Source of the DNA: Coffea arabica
Lineage: Eukaryota; Streptophyta; Magnoliopsida; Gentianales; Rubiaceae
DNA: 64,000 nucleotides
Direction: 5' to 3'
NCBI RefSeq assembly: GCF_036785885.1
Contig: NC_092320.1
Coordinates: 14,571,557 to 14,635,556, forward strand
Position numbers and translations under genes: made by a program. Below, piece after piece: positions 20,715-35,200 of the stretch. Position 1 is the first letter of the stretch, and the number at the start of each line of letters is the position of its first letter. Below the pieces are notes generated by a model. That model ran no database searches, was not told the DNA's origin, and saw only the letters and a program-made list of their open reading frames with translations.

Positions 20715-23700
20715 GGTGTGTGGATCAGTGCTGGCCCACCATTTGCATTAATCATTTTGGCATATATATAGTTGAATGATAAGCAGAAGAAGTATGTGGC
20801 CTTTTTTTTTTTTTTTTTTTTTTTTCTTTTTTGCTTTTGGTTTGAAAAATGCTGTTGATATTATTCAAGAATGATGGACATGGACATAGGGTTCACTACA
20901 TTATACTACTAGTCATTTGCAGTTAAATTTGGTAAGTGGAAAGAGCTAAAAAGTTGTGAATCTTTTGGGGTTAGTGTGGTCAACTGAGGCAACTTAGTGG
21001 TTGGATTGCAATGGAAATCTGTTTGGGAATCCAGGTAATTATTTAGGAATTAAATGCTAATGATACTCTTAAGATTTTCCCTTTTATGCAAGTCATTCAA
21101 AGCCCTCAACTCCAGCAAAATAATCCCCTTTTTTTTTTCAGTGTTGATTGACAGAGAAGTTTAGATACAAAGGTTGGTTGGTTCAAGTTTGGAATGCTTC
21201 TTTAAAATAGCTTATTGATTTCATAATTGATCATTCCAACTTTTTCTCAAACTGGTGTAATTTTTTTCATGAAATTATGATATTCAAATTCGAAAAATGA
21301 AAATGGTGCATCAATTTAATCCATAATTCTGTTAGGCTCATTGTCGAGAAAGTGACATTAATTCCAATTTAGCAAAAATTCAAGATGACATATTACATTC
21401 TATAGTGCATCATATCTTGGTGTGGCACCACATTTGTGTCCTTTTGGGCAATAGGATGGTGAAAGAAAAAGAGGGTTTACTTTTTGTCTCTTAAAACTGA
21501 TGATCACTCCTGCTTCTGATAAAAATTGGGCATGTAACTCAAAGAAATGAAACAAATTATATGGAAACTAAAGAAGAGGAAGAAAAAGTGTAAGAGAAAT
21601 GTGTGTATAGTAGGAAGATCAATTATTATTATTTTTTAAAAAAAGAGAGAGGGAGAGAGAGAGAGAACATGTATAGGAGCACTGTAGGTCAATGGCCAGC
21701 AAATGCAAAATTGTATTTTGCATTTCTCTATGGAAATTAACAATGGCAATACCTAAAAGATTCTTTTAACCAGCCTTTCTTCTTCAATTTTCCTTTTCCC
21801 TTCGTGAATTAGACCTTAATTTTTGCTACAAAGAAGTGAAAAATTAGAGAATATATAGTTAAATCTAATTAAGTAACTATGTGCAAAAAATCTTTTCCTA
21901 TTAAAACCACCAATATGTTAGTCATGCTTGATTTAGGAAACACGAGATTCTAGTTTCTAGTATTCATTGTCGCATTTAATCTCAAAGGAAGTTAGAGAAG
22001 AGAAAATCAATTTGGAAAAAAATCGTTTCTTAATCGTTACTAGACCTTTTTTTGTGGCAATGGTATCAAACCTTTGGATCAATCCAACTAAGTAAAAATC
22101 TGTGTAACTGTGTAGTTATCTATTATTTCCACTCTAATGGTACTCTCCTAATCCACCTATAGAATGTACTTCATATATTTTGAATCAATCTAGTTCTTTT
22201 CCTCGGGATCTAAGAAATTGTTGACTGAAATTCTTCAAGGTTAGAATTAAGGTAGCCAATATATTTTGGTTTGCATGTCTAAAAAACATCCAATTTACTA
22301 TCTAAACCTACACACTCATATAGTCATATTTATTTTCCTCCTGGCATTTCAACACTTTTTCTTGTTCCTGATTTCACTTACACCTTTTAAATAAACAAAC
22401 ACAGGTCAAACAAATCTTTGTGCATAAGGGTTCTTTCTTTCAAGGACTTTAACAATGCAAGTTAAATATGGAAATTTTGGACTATCAAACTAGGCACATT
22501 TGGGTTCCATTCGTTTTTTTCAAAATGAGGGTTTGATCTTGCTTCCTTTCCTAGTTTTGAAAACAGAAACAAGTCTAGCATCTTCAATTTGAGCTCGTGG
22601 TTGCCATCTTGTAGGAAATTTAACTAATGACAAAGGAGTAGTTGAAAAGTTCATAAACAAGTTTAAAATATATGCTTGGGCCACTCAACTCGTTTCTAAT
22701 TAATTTTGAATTTTGATGGGAGGCTCTTGTTAATTAACAGCCAAATGTGAGGAGGTATTAGCTAGGATGACATTTGTTGTTGGAAATTTTCAAAAATTGT
22801 ATTTAGTGATTCTAAGATGTACATACATGTGTTGTATTGTGAATCAAATGATTTTAAGACGTACATGCATTGTGATAAATGTATATTTATTCATGTATAC
22901 GGGGATTCTTGAATGTAAAGATAGATTCATATATATTTTTTTTATCATAGACTCATATGATGCATGAATCAAAGTACATGAATTTATATACAATACATTG
23001 AATTTATTCATACAAGTATTTATTATGTTCATTTGTTTCTTAAACAATCTCTCCTATATAAATCAATTATATCATTTCACTCATTGCTAATTAATTTTGT
23101 GTTGAAATGATTAACATCTTTACCAAAACATAATTACATTCACTAGAAATATACTTGTTTACATCATACCTCTTCCACTCGTCTATTCTTCTTTATTTTT
23201 TTTTATTTTTATTTTTACCCTCTCAATTTTCTCCCTATGCCGTTCTCACCCTCAATTGCTAGACTTAAAGTTCATATATTGAATCTGACAATGCGAAAGA
23301 ATTCTAATAGCTAGTTTGTGAGTTTAGGACAGAAAGGAAAGGATGAGAAACTTAAATTATCAGAGAAAAGAAGAGAAGAGAAGTAATTCTAATATTGTTG
23401 GGAGTTTTGGAAAGAAATTGAATGATTTTGGATATATATATATATCAATAAAATTTCATTCAATAATTTTGTGAGGATAAAATGGGCAATTTGAAAAAGT
23501 TTTGTAAGCTTCCATCAGTTTTCCTTCGCTTTCCAACCGTTTTGGTTAGAAAAAATTTTGCATTGTAGTAGCTCTTGGCATCCTTCAAGATCCGTTCGTT
23601 TCTTTTCTTTTCCATCTCACTTGAAAATCCCAAACATAGGAAAATCCACCTTTCTTTTCGATTCCGTGGGAATCTAAATCCCCAAACTAGCTATAAGAGT

Positions 23701-25552
23701 TGAGCCCTCCACGCTCTTCCATTTGCCTATCCTTGTTTGGCCTTTGAAAATGACTTTCCTCATGGGAGGATGATCTTTCCTCGTGGATCTAGCAAGGAGC
23801 AATGGACAAGAACAGGTGCCATTAGTTGTTACTTGTTAGTCATTACTACATTTATCCACACAATTCCCTCGTCAAATTTTTGCTCCGTCCATTCTGAATT
23901 ACTCCATCAATTATTTGTTGCTTTCCTTATATGGAAGTGTTTAGGTGAGGTCATATCCAAAAATATGTTACGCATTCACATGGTTTCTTCTTTCTACAGT
24001 CCTGTTTGGATCTGGAATGTGTGAAGGAAAAACAGAAGCAGAGAATTTTTTCTACATTGTCTTTCATACTAGAATCAAAGCCGAAAATCAGAAATTTCTT
24101 GTATTTGCATATGAAAATTAGGCAACTAAAAAAGCTAAATTGATGATTAAAGGCAAATTGTGTTGGATTGCAAACAATTCTTTTCACAAAAAATTACTCC
24201 ATAAATAAGACAAAAGTTTTGTTGGAATAGTCTATATTCTTCTCTAGCAAAATTGATTCAAGCTCCAAGTATTGCCTGGCTACTATGTCATTTTCTTTAT
24301 CCTTCTTATACTTGTCAATAACAATGCAAGTTGAATATGGAAGAATACTTGGACTATCAAACAACGCAAATTAACTTGGTTCAAAGCTTTATCGACTTTC
24401 TACTCATCAAATCTTGGAGATTTAAAAAACTACTACATAGTATCCTATACATTCTCTTGAACAAGGGCAGAGAGGCACGAAGGGTTGTAGGAAGAGGAGA
24501 TTTGGTCAAAAAAAATTAAGACCCAAATTGATTATATACATCGTTTTTCATATCATGTGCGGGTTCACAAAATTTTATTTTAAAATTACACGTTATTGAA
24601 AGTGAGTTACACCGTATGCAAAGCGAATTATATCTTATGCATTTGAACAAAACTGACCCGAACAGTTTTCCTAACAACCGTTTGCCCCGTGTCCTCGAAC
24701 AAGGCTTGTATTTTAGTTTTGGTCTTGAAAATAACACGCTTTGATTTCATCTATGTGTTTGTAGTTTTTTTATGTCAATTTATGAAGCAAACTGAGCCAA
24801 GCCAATCATGGCTAGCTATTTTCCTCGTAGTTTAGAGTTTTGGCCCTTTTGGCTACAATTGCAAAATTTGAAAGGCACGAGTACTGCTTTTTGCATCAAC
24901 CTAGGGACCAAGAGGAGATGTTAGAACATATATGCACCTGCAAACTTTCTTCCCGTCGAGTTCCACCGAAGAAATTTAAAATTTTGGACACAATCCCAAT
25001 TCAAGATTTATAATTATAAATTCATCAAAAGATTGATCACCGGTAAGAATGCATTAAAGTTCCATGCACACATCATCATTGCATTGATTTTTTATAGAAA
25101 ATTTTTTTCGTTTTTCGTTAACACATTTTTTCAATCAACCTTTTACCTTTCACGTATCAAAGTTTACTATAATACATTTTTTTTAACAAAAATTTCTAAA
25201 AAAAAAAAAAGGCAATCCGATGGGATATAAATTTCCACTAATTCAAGGAGAAAATCAGGTTTAATCTGGTTCTGATGGGGGATGTCAACTTTGCTTTGGA
25301 CAAGCCTGGCAGCAGAAATTTCACGGTCACCAACTCGCCGTTGTTTTGTTTCATTTCAGTTCAGTGGTTGGGTACAAACGCAAGTACCAAAAGTACAAAC
25401 TGCAAGTCCCCATCCTGCAAAGGAAATTTGATATTGCCACGTTTCAGTGAGTCATAGGCTGAACTGAACCGGTAACGGGTCCCACTTCGAGATTCTTAGG
25501 GAAAAAACGCAGCCTTTTGTTCGATAAAGACACATTAGTCGCAGGTAGTCAG

Positions 25553-25614
25553 ATGACGTGGGTCCCATCTTGGGAATCAGGACAAAATGACATTGGCCAG
25601 TGTGGGGCCACGTG
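25553..25614. promoter_or_regulatory. Two ACGT elements including a G-box
   Basis: TGACGTGG near 25553 and GCCACGTGGGAT near 25605 occur within about 60 bp in a locally GC-richer patch of the gene-poor interval. CACGTG is the plant G-box bound by bHLH and bZIP factors, and TGACG is the TGA-bZIP core (established). No adjacent gene start was identified, so function is uncertain. Confidence 0.35.
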
Positions 25615-27066
25615 GGATCCACATTGTGGTGGGGAACTCTCTCAAAATCGAACTGCAATGAGGGTATTGTGGGGCGTGTACATCTTGCACCGTGTGCATC
25701 CTCGTAGAGGATCAATCATAACTCCAACACAAGTTGATTATGTAAATAAGGATGGCTCACTTCCTCGCAATAAAAAAATTAAGACCTCTGTCCATAAGTA
25801 GGCAATTTGTAACAAGTATGGTTTCGAGGGTACGTTCTGATTCGTGGTGGTGATCGGAGTTGAGCTTATCTAAACTTTTAAAATTTAATAAATTATAATA
25901 TTTTTTAATTGAAATTATAGGAAACAACAATGGAAGATAATTAATGCTTTGGATTTTAAAATTGCTTCTTTCTTATTTGGTGCAAGTCCTGAAAATTTTT
26001 TGTAAGAGACTTAAAAGACAAAAATAAAAAAACACCAAAGCTAATGAAAAGAAAGATTACTCTAATGTGTAAGTAGTCCAACCTAATTAATATTGGCGAT
26101 TCTTTGGGGTAAAAAAAACATATACAGTGGGCGAACAACTTAATTTTGAAATCGCACAATAAAATACAAAAAAGAATTCAGATCTTAAGTTAAAGTAATA
26201 GATTAAGCTGCTATCAAAGTGGTATTGCTCAAAATCATTTTGAGTTCCTATCTTATATTTTGCCTTTATCTGTGTTTTCAATCTTTTATTAGGTCAAGAA
26301 GTTTTCCTTGGAGTATTAAAGATGACTCATGATTTTTAGTGTTCATACTCACTTATCTATCCAAGTTGTTTTGGAAAAAAAAAAAAAAAAAATCTTTTTC
26401 ATTGAGCACAACACCGTCGCAACCATTTCTATTTTTTCTTTCCTTGTTTTCTCTTCCTTTTTTGTAAACCAAAAAAAAAAAAAAAATGATATAATCCCTT
26501 AGCATGTATTTACTTGACATTTACGTAACTTCTTTTTTTGGTTAAGTAGCACTTTTGAAGTATAATATGTAGATTACACAAATGACTTCAAAAGTCAAAA
26601 TGCGGATACAATTATATTTCACCTTCCTTCCTTCTCAACAAAAAAAAAGAAAAAAAAGAAAAATGATAAATGCATCCGTTCAGATGAAGCAGGCAAGATT
26701 CTTCTAGCAGTTGGCTATTTATTGTCGTATTCCCCAATCTGTGAAAGAATAAAGTTCACACTTCCCAGAACAAATTTCCTCAGCTGGTAAAAGCCAATAA
26801 TGAGAACTGGAGGAGTAGAAAAGAAAAGGGCAGCAGTCTTATGCTTTTTGGGATAGAGGTAAAAGTTAAAAGTAAATATAACGAATAAAATGTAGAAAAA
26901 ATTCTTTTTTTTTTTTTTGGGAGGGTAGAAACGTGATGCAGTTAATTCTAATGGAGTCCCACTCGATCGATCATCTTAGTGAAGCTAATAACTGAATTGG
27001 ATAACTTTGGAGCTAATCCATAGTGGAAGAACAATCATCATGCTTTCAAAAGTGACATCATGTCAA

Positions 27067-27083
27067 CCCCCCCCCCCCCCCCC
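27067..27083. repeat. Poly-C homopolymer
   Basis: An uninterrupted run of about 17 C, followed by a T run. It is unusual in this AT-rich interval and may be length-variable. Confidence 0.9.
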
Positions 27084-30000
27084 TTTTTATTCCAAGCGAG
27101 AAAAAGAAAACCTTAATTGGTTCATCCTTGCATGATTAGAATAATGATCAAAGCTTGTTTTATGTGGAGAATTATTTAATCCATTAGCAATAGATCCCCC
27201 AATTCAATGAATTATCGATCCGAAACTTTAATGCTTCAACTAATCAAACATACTATTAATTATAGGGGCAAAGCGATCCAATCAACTTCTGTGCATGTAT
27301 TGTATTGTTCATCCCTCGAAAGCTAAAAGTGTGCTTCTTTTCAATCCACTATGACTTTGGTAGAATTAAAGATCACCACATACCATCTCTGATCTCTTCC
27401 CCTTTAGCATGCAGATATTCTTCAAGGATTCATCAATCACCATTTGCCCCACAAATTATCGCTTATTCTTCTTCCGCAGAACCCAAAATCTGCTGCCCCG
27501 GCCATTTGAGTTTTAAGCACAACCATTAGTCAAAGACTATATATCTTAAGTAAGGTTAAATTCCCACTATAGAGGAAGGGAGCCGCATGATCCCATTATC
27601 TTTGTTTGGAAACTGTGAAAACAAGCCAGGGTATAACGTACACTGCAAGGTCCTATCCTACTGCTTGTCTACAAAATATGCTCAATGCCAAACGGACCTG
27701 CAGTATGTGCGTCAAGAAGCTACGCATAATGATGCAATGAAAGCTACTTGTTGGACAGTACTACGTGGGGATCATGAATTAAGCAAAACCTAATTAATTA
27801 ATCTTAAGGGACCTAATTAATAACCTTTTTTTTAATCTTGTTTAATTGACAGCAAAGGGTCAATTTGCATCCCACTCAGCTTGATGGGAGAAGTTTTACA
27901 ACATTGTTTTCTCCGTTGGCGTTTACTAATCAGCATTATTCTGTTACCCATCCATCCATCCATCTTTATAACAAGATCTAAATCTCTTTAGTCGGCTAAA
28001 GTTGTACATCGTCAATGACAAATTTGGGTGGCTGATCTGGATAGCATAAAAAAGAGTGCCTGAGGTTCATACAAGACTAATTGTTTAACACCAACATGTG
28101 TTTTCTTACTTTTATGTGTATGTCTAGATTGATTTCACTAACCACTTACAAGTTTTTTTTTTTTTTTTTAATTTCAATTCTTTATACACGTACTTTCAAT
28201 CCAAAGTTTTCTTTGGACCAACGAGTCCTTATGTTTATTATATGTCTTATACTCCTAACATACATTCAATGAATGATTATGTAACATTGATTTTATCATA
28301 CAGTCGACAAGGGCTGAGTTGGATAGTAAGGTGGGAGAAATTATAAACAGAAAGTTCTTGATTTAAAACTTTTCACTTATATATAGAAAATGTTACAGTT
28401 GTGTAACGAATTCTATGCTCATCCTGTGTGTAAGATAAATCGATCTTCCTAAAATAGCATACAATAATTTGATTGCACAAATGGCTGCTCCAAATTGAGT
28501 AGCTATACATCAATTGATTACAAATTTCTAGTGCGTGATATACGAAGGCAACCAATTTATATTCAACTGCCACTTATATTAGAAGTTTCTTATAATATCC
28601 ACTGTCCCAAGAAGCCTTACTGGCTCTCTGAAAACAAGCTGGCGATTTAATTGACACTCTTCACATGACCAGGATGCAACATTCTGACTTGTATTTAGTT
28701 CAGAGCATGAATCTCATTCAAGATCTTAAAGATCAGATTATATTCTCTGCCAATGCAATACCCTGGTCCTCTTCTTCTTTGCTCTCCTTTTCTGTTGTTT
28801 CTTTAGTTATTAAACTTGCTCCTTCTCTTTTGGTTTTTGTGGTGGGGGCGGAGTAAATGATGCTTCATGTTGATTTTGTCTTTTAGAACCTTAATTTTAT
28901 GAGACTAGTGAAAGGAGGGTATAGCGCTAAGTATATTAAGCACGGCTACCATAAACCCTCCAGCCATAAATATATATGTACGTACGTATGTATGTATGTA
29001 TGTGCCAATTTGGAATCCATTACTCGTTTTGTTGTCTACTTCAGACCCTGCAGAAATAGTACCTGTTCCTGAAGTTACCACATGATTTTATTGTCTAGTA
29101 TCGTTGTCTCTTTCAAGATACTAACCATTTTAGGATAATGTTAAAAATGACACCAAAAAAAAAAAAAAAAAAAAAGAAGAAGAAGAAGAAAAAAATGGAA
29201 AGACAAAGAAAACGAAAAGACTTGGTTATTTAGGTCTGATGAACACAAGTGGATTGAGCGACTTGGTGTGGTTTTCATCAGTTTCAGTTAGCGTACTTGT
29301 GCTGTTTACTAACCAAGCAGAACTCTAATACAGTTCGTCTTTCAAGTAACTTGAAGGTTTTGCTTGTTTAGAAGAAAATGGATCTTGAGCTTGAGTTCCT
29401 CATAACTTCTTTCATGTTTCAACCCTATTTAGAGGATATTTTTCACCCATTCTGGTGGATATGTCTCATTTAGTGGTTTGAGGGGAAACCATATTGAGTA
29501 TTATACCACTAACCTTATGAGTTGACGTGGGAAATTGCTCTTTAATATGTCATCCTGTGGCACTTAGCAAAATTTGGATTCTAGATAAATTCTCTGTGCC
29601 AGCAATTGACAAGTCACATTTTCGCACATAGGATACATCAAAATTTTGAAAAATGAAAAAGGGAAAGATGGTGTAATGATAAGTTATGGGATATTTTGAC
29701 TTAACCTAATGTCCATATCCACCTTTGACATGTTCGTTTGAAAATGAAATGTTAACAGAGACAGGGATTTTGTTGGATAAAAGCCAAGAGGAAATGTGAC
29801 AAATTAACACCCTAAACTTTAGTTGCAGTAGATTCAGACAAACTCAAGCACAAGCTTTCAAGCAGCAGAGGACAAAAAGAGGCATCATGGCTTTCACGTC
29901 ATCAGGTCTACTACAATTCTCCTCCCATACTAGCATTGCGCGAGATTCCTTCTAGCATGCAGTAGAATTCTTGGAATCTTCTACCTGTTCAGTCAAGGTA

Positions 30001-32253
30001 TATATATATATATGTATGTATATGTTTCTTGGTTTTTTATTAAGTTCAAGGTCTTGGTTAGGTGGCAACTTGTAGTTTCTACATGAAATAGGGGGAAGGA
30101 TTCAATGATGCTGAATACAAGGTTTTATCCCATGTTAAATTACAAGGAAGAGGATACAAGACATCCAAGGTTGAAGAATCCAAAGATTATACCTCATTGG
30201 AAGTAACGGGTGTAATCTAGTCACTGGCTTTTAGTTCTTTCCAATGGAGCTGACCATGTCAAACTCATTAAATAGAAGAAGAAATTTTGCATTGGAGAAG
30301 ACCAAATATTTAACTTTTTATGCTAATCCCACCTTCTCATCCGGGAAACTGCAATCTCATCTCTAGGGATCATTGGACGAATCAAATGAAGGAATAGTTG
30401 GTTCTCAGTGCAGTGAACCCTCTCATACTACAGGCTCTTTCCCATTAATCATGACAGAAGAAGCTGTGACTAACATTATTGTATTTTTCAAATTTTTTTT
30501 TCTTTAGCAGTGATTGTTAGTTGGATAAACACACTGTTATGAAAAGGGATTATGTACATTTCGAACTTCGAAATCAGAAAGCACAATTTTCTTTGATATC
30601 CTACAAGTGTCTTAAATTAGTCAACTTTTAACTTATAGCTTCTATTTTAATGCAAATGTTAACATGTGATTGTGGACTTCAAGAGCCTTTCCCTGCTTTG
30701 GGAGACTAATCCCGTAAATCTGGAGATTAAGCTTTACAAGAAACAGCCAAAACAAAAAAGTGGAGGAAGTATTTGACTGGTTAGGCAATCCAGTCTTGTG
30801 ACTTGAAAATGAGACGAAGTATTGACAATCTAAAGCATATTAACCTCCTTATATCTGATAATGGCTTTCCTTCCATTAATTTTTTTAAAAAAATTTTACT
30901 GCTGCCCGAATCTATAGTTGATCCTAGAACTACATAGATGATTTTAGTATCACTATATTACTTTAATTCCTGAGGACATTATTATTATTATTATTATGAC
31001 AGGCGAGGGATAGGATTTAATAAGTAGAAAACGGGAAAGAAATTGAACCCAAAACCTTTAAATCATGAGGCCTCGAACTTGACAATAAAAGGCTTAAATA
31101 TATTCTTTGGATTGACGAAACTGACTCTGGAGTCTGTTGTATTTGTTCCATCCGGAGTCATCAATCGGAAAAGGGGGCAGTCAAACTAAGCTAAATGACA
31201 CTTTACCCAGAATTTACATAAAAATCTCTAATTAAGCATAGGAAATTAATTAATGATACACAAAGAGACGTCATCTAAATCTTAAGCACATGCAGTTGCA
31301 TATTCTAAGTCATGGCATAACAGGGTCCTATTTAATAACCTGTAGAATAAAAAAGAGGATAAATCCCTTAGAATCCGGAAAACTGAATTTTTTAGTTGTG
31401 TAGGTTGGCTTTCTCCCTCAACTTGATTGAGTTTTTGTCATAGTTAACTATGATCAAACCTTGTATGTATACTGGATTAGAATTACAACTAAACATGAAA
31501 GCTTTGCACTTTTAGCCCTGTACGATAATCAAAGATGGTTTAAGATTTTATGGACAAAGAAATAAAGGAGGATCAGAAGAGAAATGCAGACATATGTATA
31601 ATGGGTATCTCCCCAAGCTGTGCTCTAGTGTTCTATTTTTCCTGGTAAGAGGGTCAAGAAAGGAGAATGGTTGCAGTCTTGATGAGAAAATAATCTTAAT
31701 TAGGCATGTTTACTCGTGAGTTTGCATCTCATTTGTTATGCTTTCTATATTTCTGCAACCAGAAAGCAGAAGGAATATTGCATGATCATATGTGTTGAGG
31801 AATCAAATGGGAAGGGATATGGTACTCTGAATCTAGCACATCAAGAAAAGAAGAAAAATACAGAATCAACAAACTAAACAGATACAAAAAAATGAGCGAT
31901 ATTTGCATTCCCTTTTCTATTAGCAAGAGCAGTCTTTGTCTAGCCTAGACATTCCTCGTGTACATGAGATCAGAACAACTCAAACTTTGTCAATTGGAAA
32001 CATTGCCACATCAAATAAAGGTCACCTGCAGCTCTCTCCTCCATAACAATCTTTTAAGCGAGCAAGATCCGGATGCAACAGTCTGGACGCTCAGCTGCCC
32101 AACACGGATCACAACACACTGCTTAATATTGCTGAATAAACTGCTACTCGACTAAACAGAAGCAAGTAATCCCACCTTTTTTCCCATGGTGGCTCATGAG
32201 GCAACAAAGAGCTATGTCTGAGCAGTACTTTTCACATGTTGAAATTGCTTCAT

Positions 32254-35200
32254 TTATTTTCTAGCAAGTCTCAAGCATTTATATTTTCCTTCAGTTATAC
32301 TTGAAGTTGGAGCCAGGTTAGCCTTGCTTCGTTTTGAAAATGAGTGTTTTTCCATCGCTTTCATGAACTTGCGCAGGTGCTTAATGTATTCAGGGAAAGT
32401 CTCAAGGTTACAATGACCTCCTCCTTGGACCCATAATGGATCATATTTTTCTCTGGATAGTTCCCACAATCTCTTGCCATGGGACCAGTCAACAATGTCA
32501 TCGCTTGTGCCCTGAAAATATTTGACCAACAAACACAAAGAAGGTAGTCAAAGAAGCAGAACTGTAAATCGAAATCATGGAAAACACTCGTACCAAAGAA
32601 GCTAAATCTGATTAAGAAATAGGAGTTTGCTATCATATTGATATATAAAATAATTCTAGTGCTAGTAAAATGGTTAGAGGAAGTAATGTAATCCAAGACG
32701 CTTGATAGCAACAAGATCAAAGATCAACATTTGAGAAATTGCAGCAATATTCCACTTAGTAATAGGTATCTCGTTGAAAATCAGCAGAACAACAGTCTAA
32801 TCAAAGAATGTAAAACGCATCACTGTCCATATAAAAGTTTTACTTTCTTTTTGAGAGTTTCTGCACAACGCTTAACTTGTATAGCAAGCCATTGTTTAAG
32901 AAGGATACCTACACTAGGTTTAAGAAGGATACCTACTGATTGAGATCACTTGCTTATCAAAGAAATATAAGAACAGAGAAATTTCGCAAACCAAACAATC
33001 CAGAAAATATAATGACAAGCTTAACTTTTTCCTTGTCCAGAAATAATGTGCTAATATATCTGGATATCAGTCATCTTTCGAAACAAATGATATGAAAAAA
33101 ACTGGAATGATACTTGCAGCCAAATTTAACTCTCATTTTTGCCTATTCAGCTAAGAATGACCATATGTGCATGCCAGGTAAATGGCAGTTAGTGGTGCCA
33201 ATGACTGACAATTTACACAAATTCAGAAGAATAAATAGAGAAGCTACCCGGCTTATTTGAAGAAGGCACAGGATGTCCTTAATAGAGAAGAAATAGCATT
33301 TACTAGTGAAGAAGCAAGGGATATAAATTCTACTAGCTAATAAAGAAAGTCAGTGGTAGGTAGGCAATTTAAGAAAAAAGACCTCTTAAGTTTACATCAA
33401 ATTGCAAAATAAACTGTGACAAAGCTTAGAAAGATGGATTCATGATGTTGAAATCCTTAAGGAGTTGGTAACGGCATTAATTTCCTTCTAAGACACTGAC
33501 AAAGGAAAAAAAAAAAGCAAAAAGGATAAATCTTTGTTCTGGAGTTCTGATGAATAAACTTTCAGAATCACAACGTGCCTTTTGCGTCATTCTCTATTGG
33601 GATAAAAAAACAGCCTTTTCATCCCAGAATATTTCCTTGGAGAACTGTTGAATGACCCATGTCAAACATGAAATAAGGATTTAATCAGAAGCTAGATATG
33701 GCAACTGGTTAGCGATTCTGCAGTCAAGGAAACATGATGGCATTGTGACAATCTGATCCTTTTGGTCAAAGTTCTTGATTGGAAATGTTAAACAAACTAA
33801 TCATGGCCTAAGAAAGGCCTTCCATCCCATGCATTGTATTCCTTTGCTGACATCTGGCTTTGGGTTAAAGTAGTGACTCTCTTTATTAGTCATGCAGCTC
33901 TTTCTAGAATTAGGTTCTGGGATACTCAAATATTTCGTTTTTTATTTGGAACTTAAGAAAATGTTGTTAATATTAATGTACTTCAGAAACACAGAAGTCG
34001 ACTTCCTATCTCTAAATATTTTTCTCCTTCCCTTTACTTCTCTTATTTTCCCAAAAACAAAGAACACATACTGCATGTTGCCTCTCTTTACACAACAATT
34101 TCCCTATGTCTACAAAGGAAGTCTGGGATTTTTACAGCTCCATCCTTCAACCCCTCATGCCTGCAATGAATTTTCCGGCTATTCAACATGATTAAGAGAA
34201 TTAGGAAGGTGACCATTGATGGGAAATCTAATGCCCATAATGGTGCAAGTCGGTGAAAGCGGATTAAGAAGATGGAGATCAGTCTGCATAGAAAATATCT
34301 ATTCAAATTTTCTGTGGCAGGTATGTGTAAAATGGAAGGCTGCTGGAATTTGGACATGCAAAGACTCGGCAAAGACTCTGTCAAAGACTCTGGCAAAGAC
34401 TCTGGAATTTGGACATGCAAAGACTCTATCAAAGCCGGAGGTGCCTACAAGTTATGCTGCTAGTGCTCTGACTGTCAGGACTCAGGAGCATCATCCCAAG
34501 GTTGAGTAGACTGAGAGTTAGATGAATTTTTGTGAAGGCAAGAACAAACATATGTTTGGGTTCCTGATAGCTGATGTCAGACTCTAAGTAGTTTACTTCT
34601 ATACTTTCGGAAACCTATTATGGCTAATGACATTTTTAAATAAAATGTAAATGTTTGTTTGAGTAAATATCCCAAGAGGTTCTGTTAACTTCATAGCACT
34701 GATTTTTCTTACCAGACTAGAAGACTTTGCTCTCCATATGCTTTCTTTTGCTGCAAGCATACCTTGAAATGCTCTTTCACAATGTCGTACTATTGGCATT
34801 ACATGTTAAAAGGAACAAAGAGATCCTTGCTCTTTGTTTCCAGTTTTTACCTGCTTTAAAAACAGTTGTTCCCTGTCCTCTTTTTTCAAATAGTTTCCTT
34901 TCCCAGATTACACAAGTACTTTAAACTCACAGTAAATGATAAGTAGGTATTGAGGTGCCTTGAATTAGTTTTCTGAAAACTAAAGGCAATCCAGCTTAAC
35001 AAAACGCCTATGTATAATTCACATCAGTATTCTCCTAAAAGAAGGGAACTATATTTCCCAATTTGTAGGCAATGGAATACCAGAAAACTCTACCAAGGCT
35101 TTTTTCCTGTTTTCAGGATGCTTACTTTGAGGGATGGACTCAAACCCAAATTAATTTGTGTTCTTTCACTCAAACCCAAATTACCCAGAACTATGAGCAA

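Larger units (their letters stand above)
20715..32253. other. About 11.5 kb gene-poor interval
   Basis: No frame over 100 codons resembles a known protein and no multi-exon gene could be assembled. Contents seen: poly-T at about 20802-20826, a TA run near 23435, a G-box/ACGT cluster at 25553-25614, a poly-C run at 27067-27083, a CATC run near 27954, a poly-T near 28155, a TATG microsatellite at about 28978-29003, a poly-A/GAA run near 29155 and a TA/TG run near 30000. Part may be promoter for unseen genes. No known conserved plant miRNA sequence was recognised. Confidence 0.5.

Noticed and set aside
30455..30485. miR156-like string TGACAGAAGA
   Set aside because: Only the first ten bases match and there is no complementary arm nearby.
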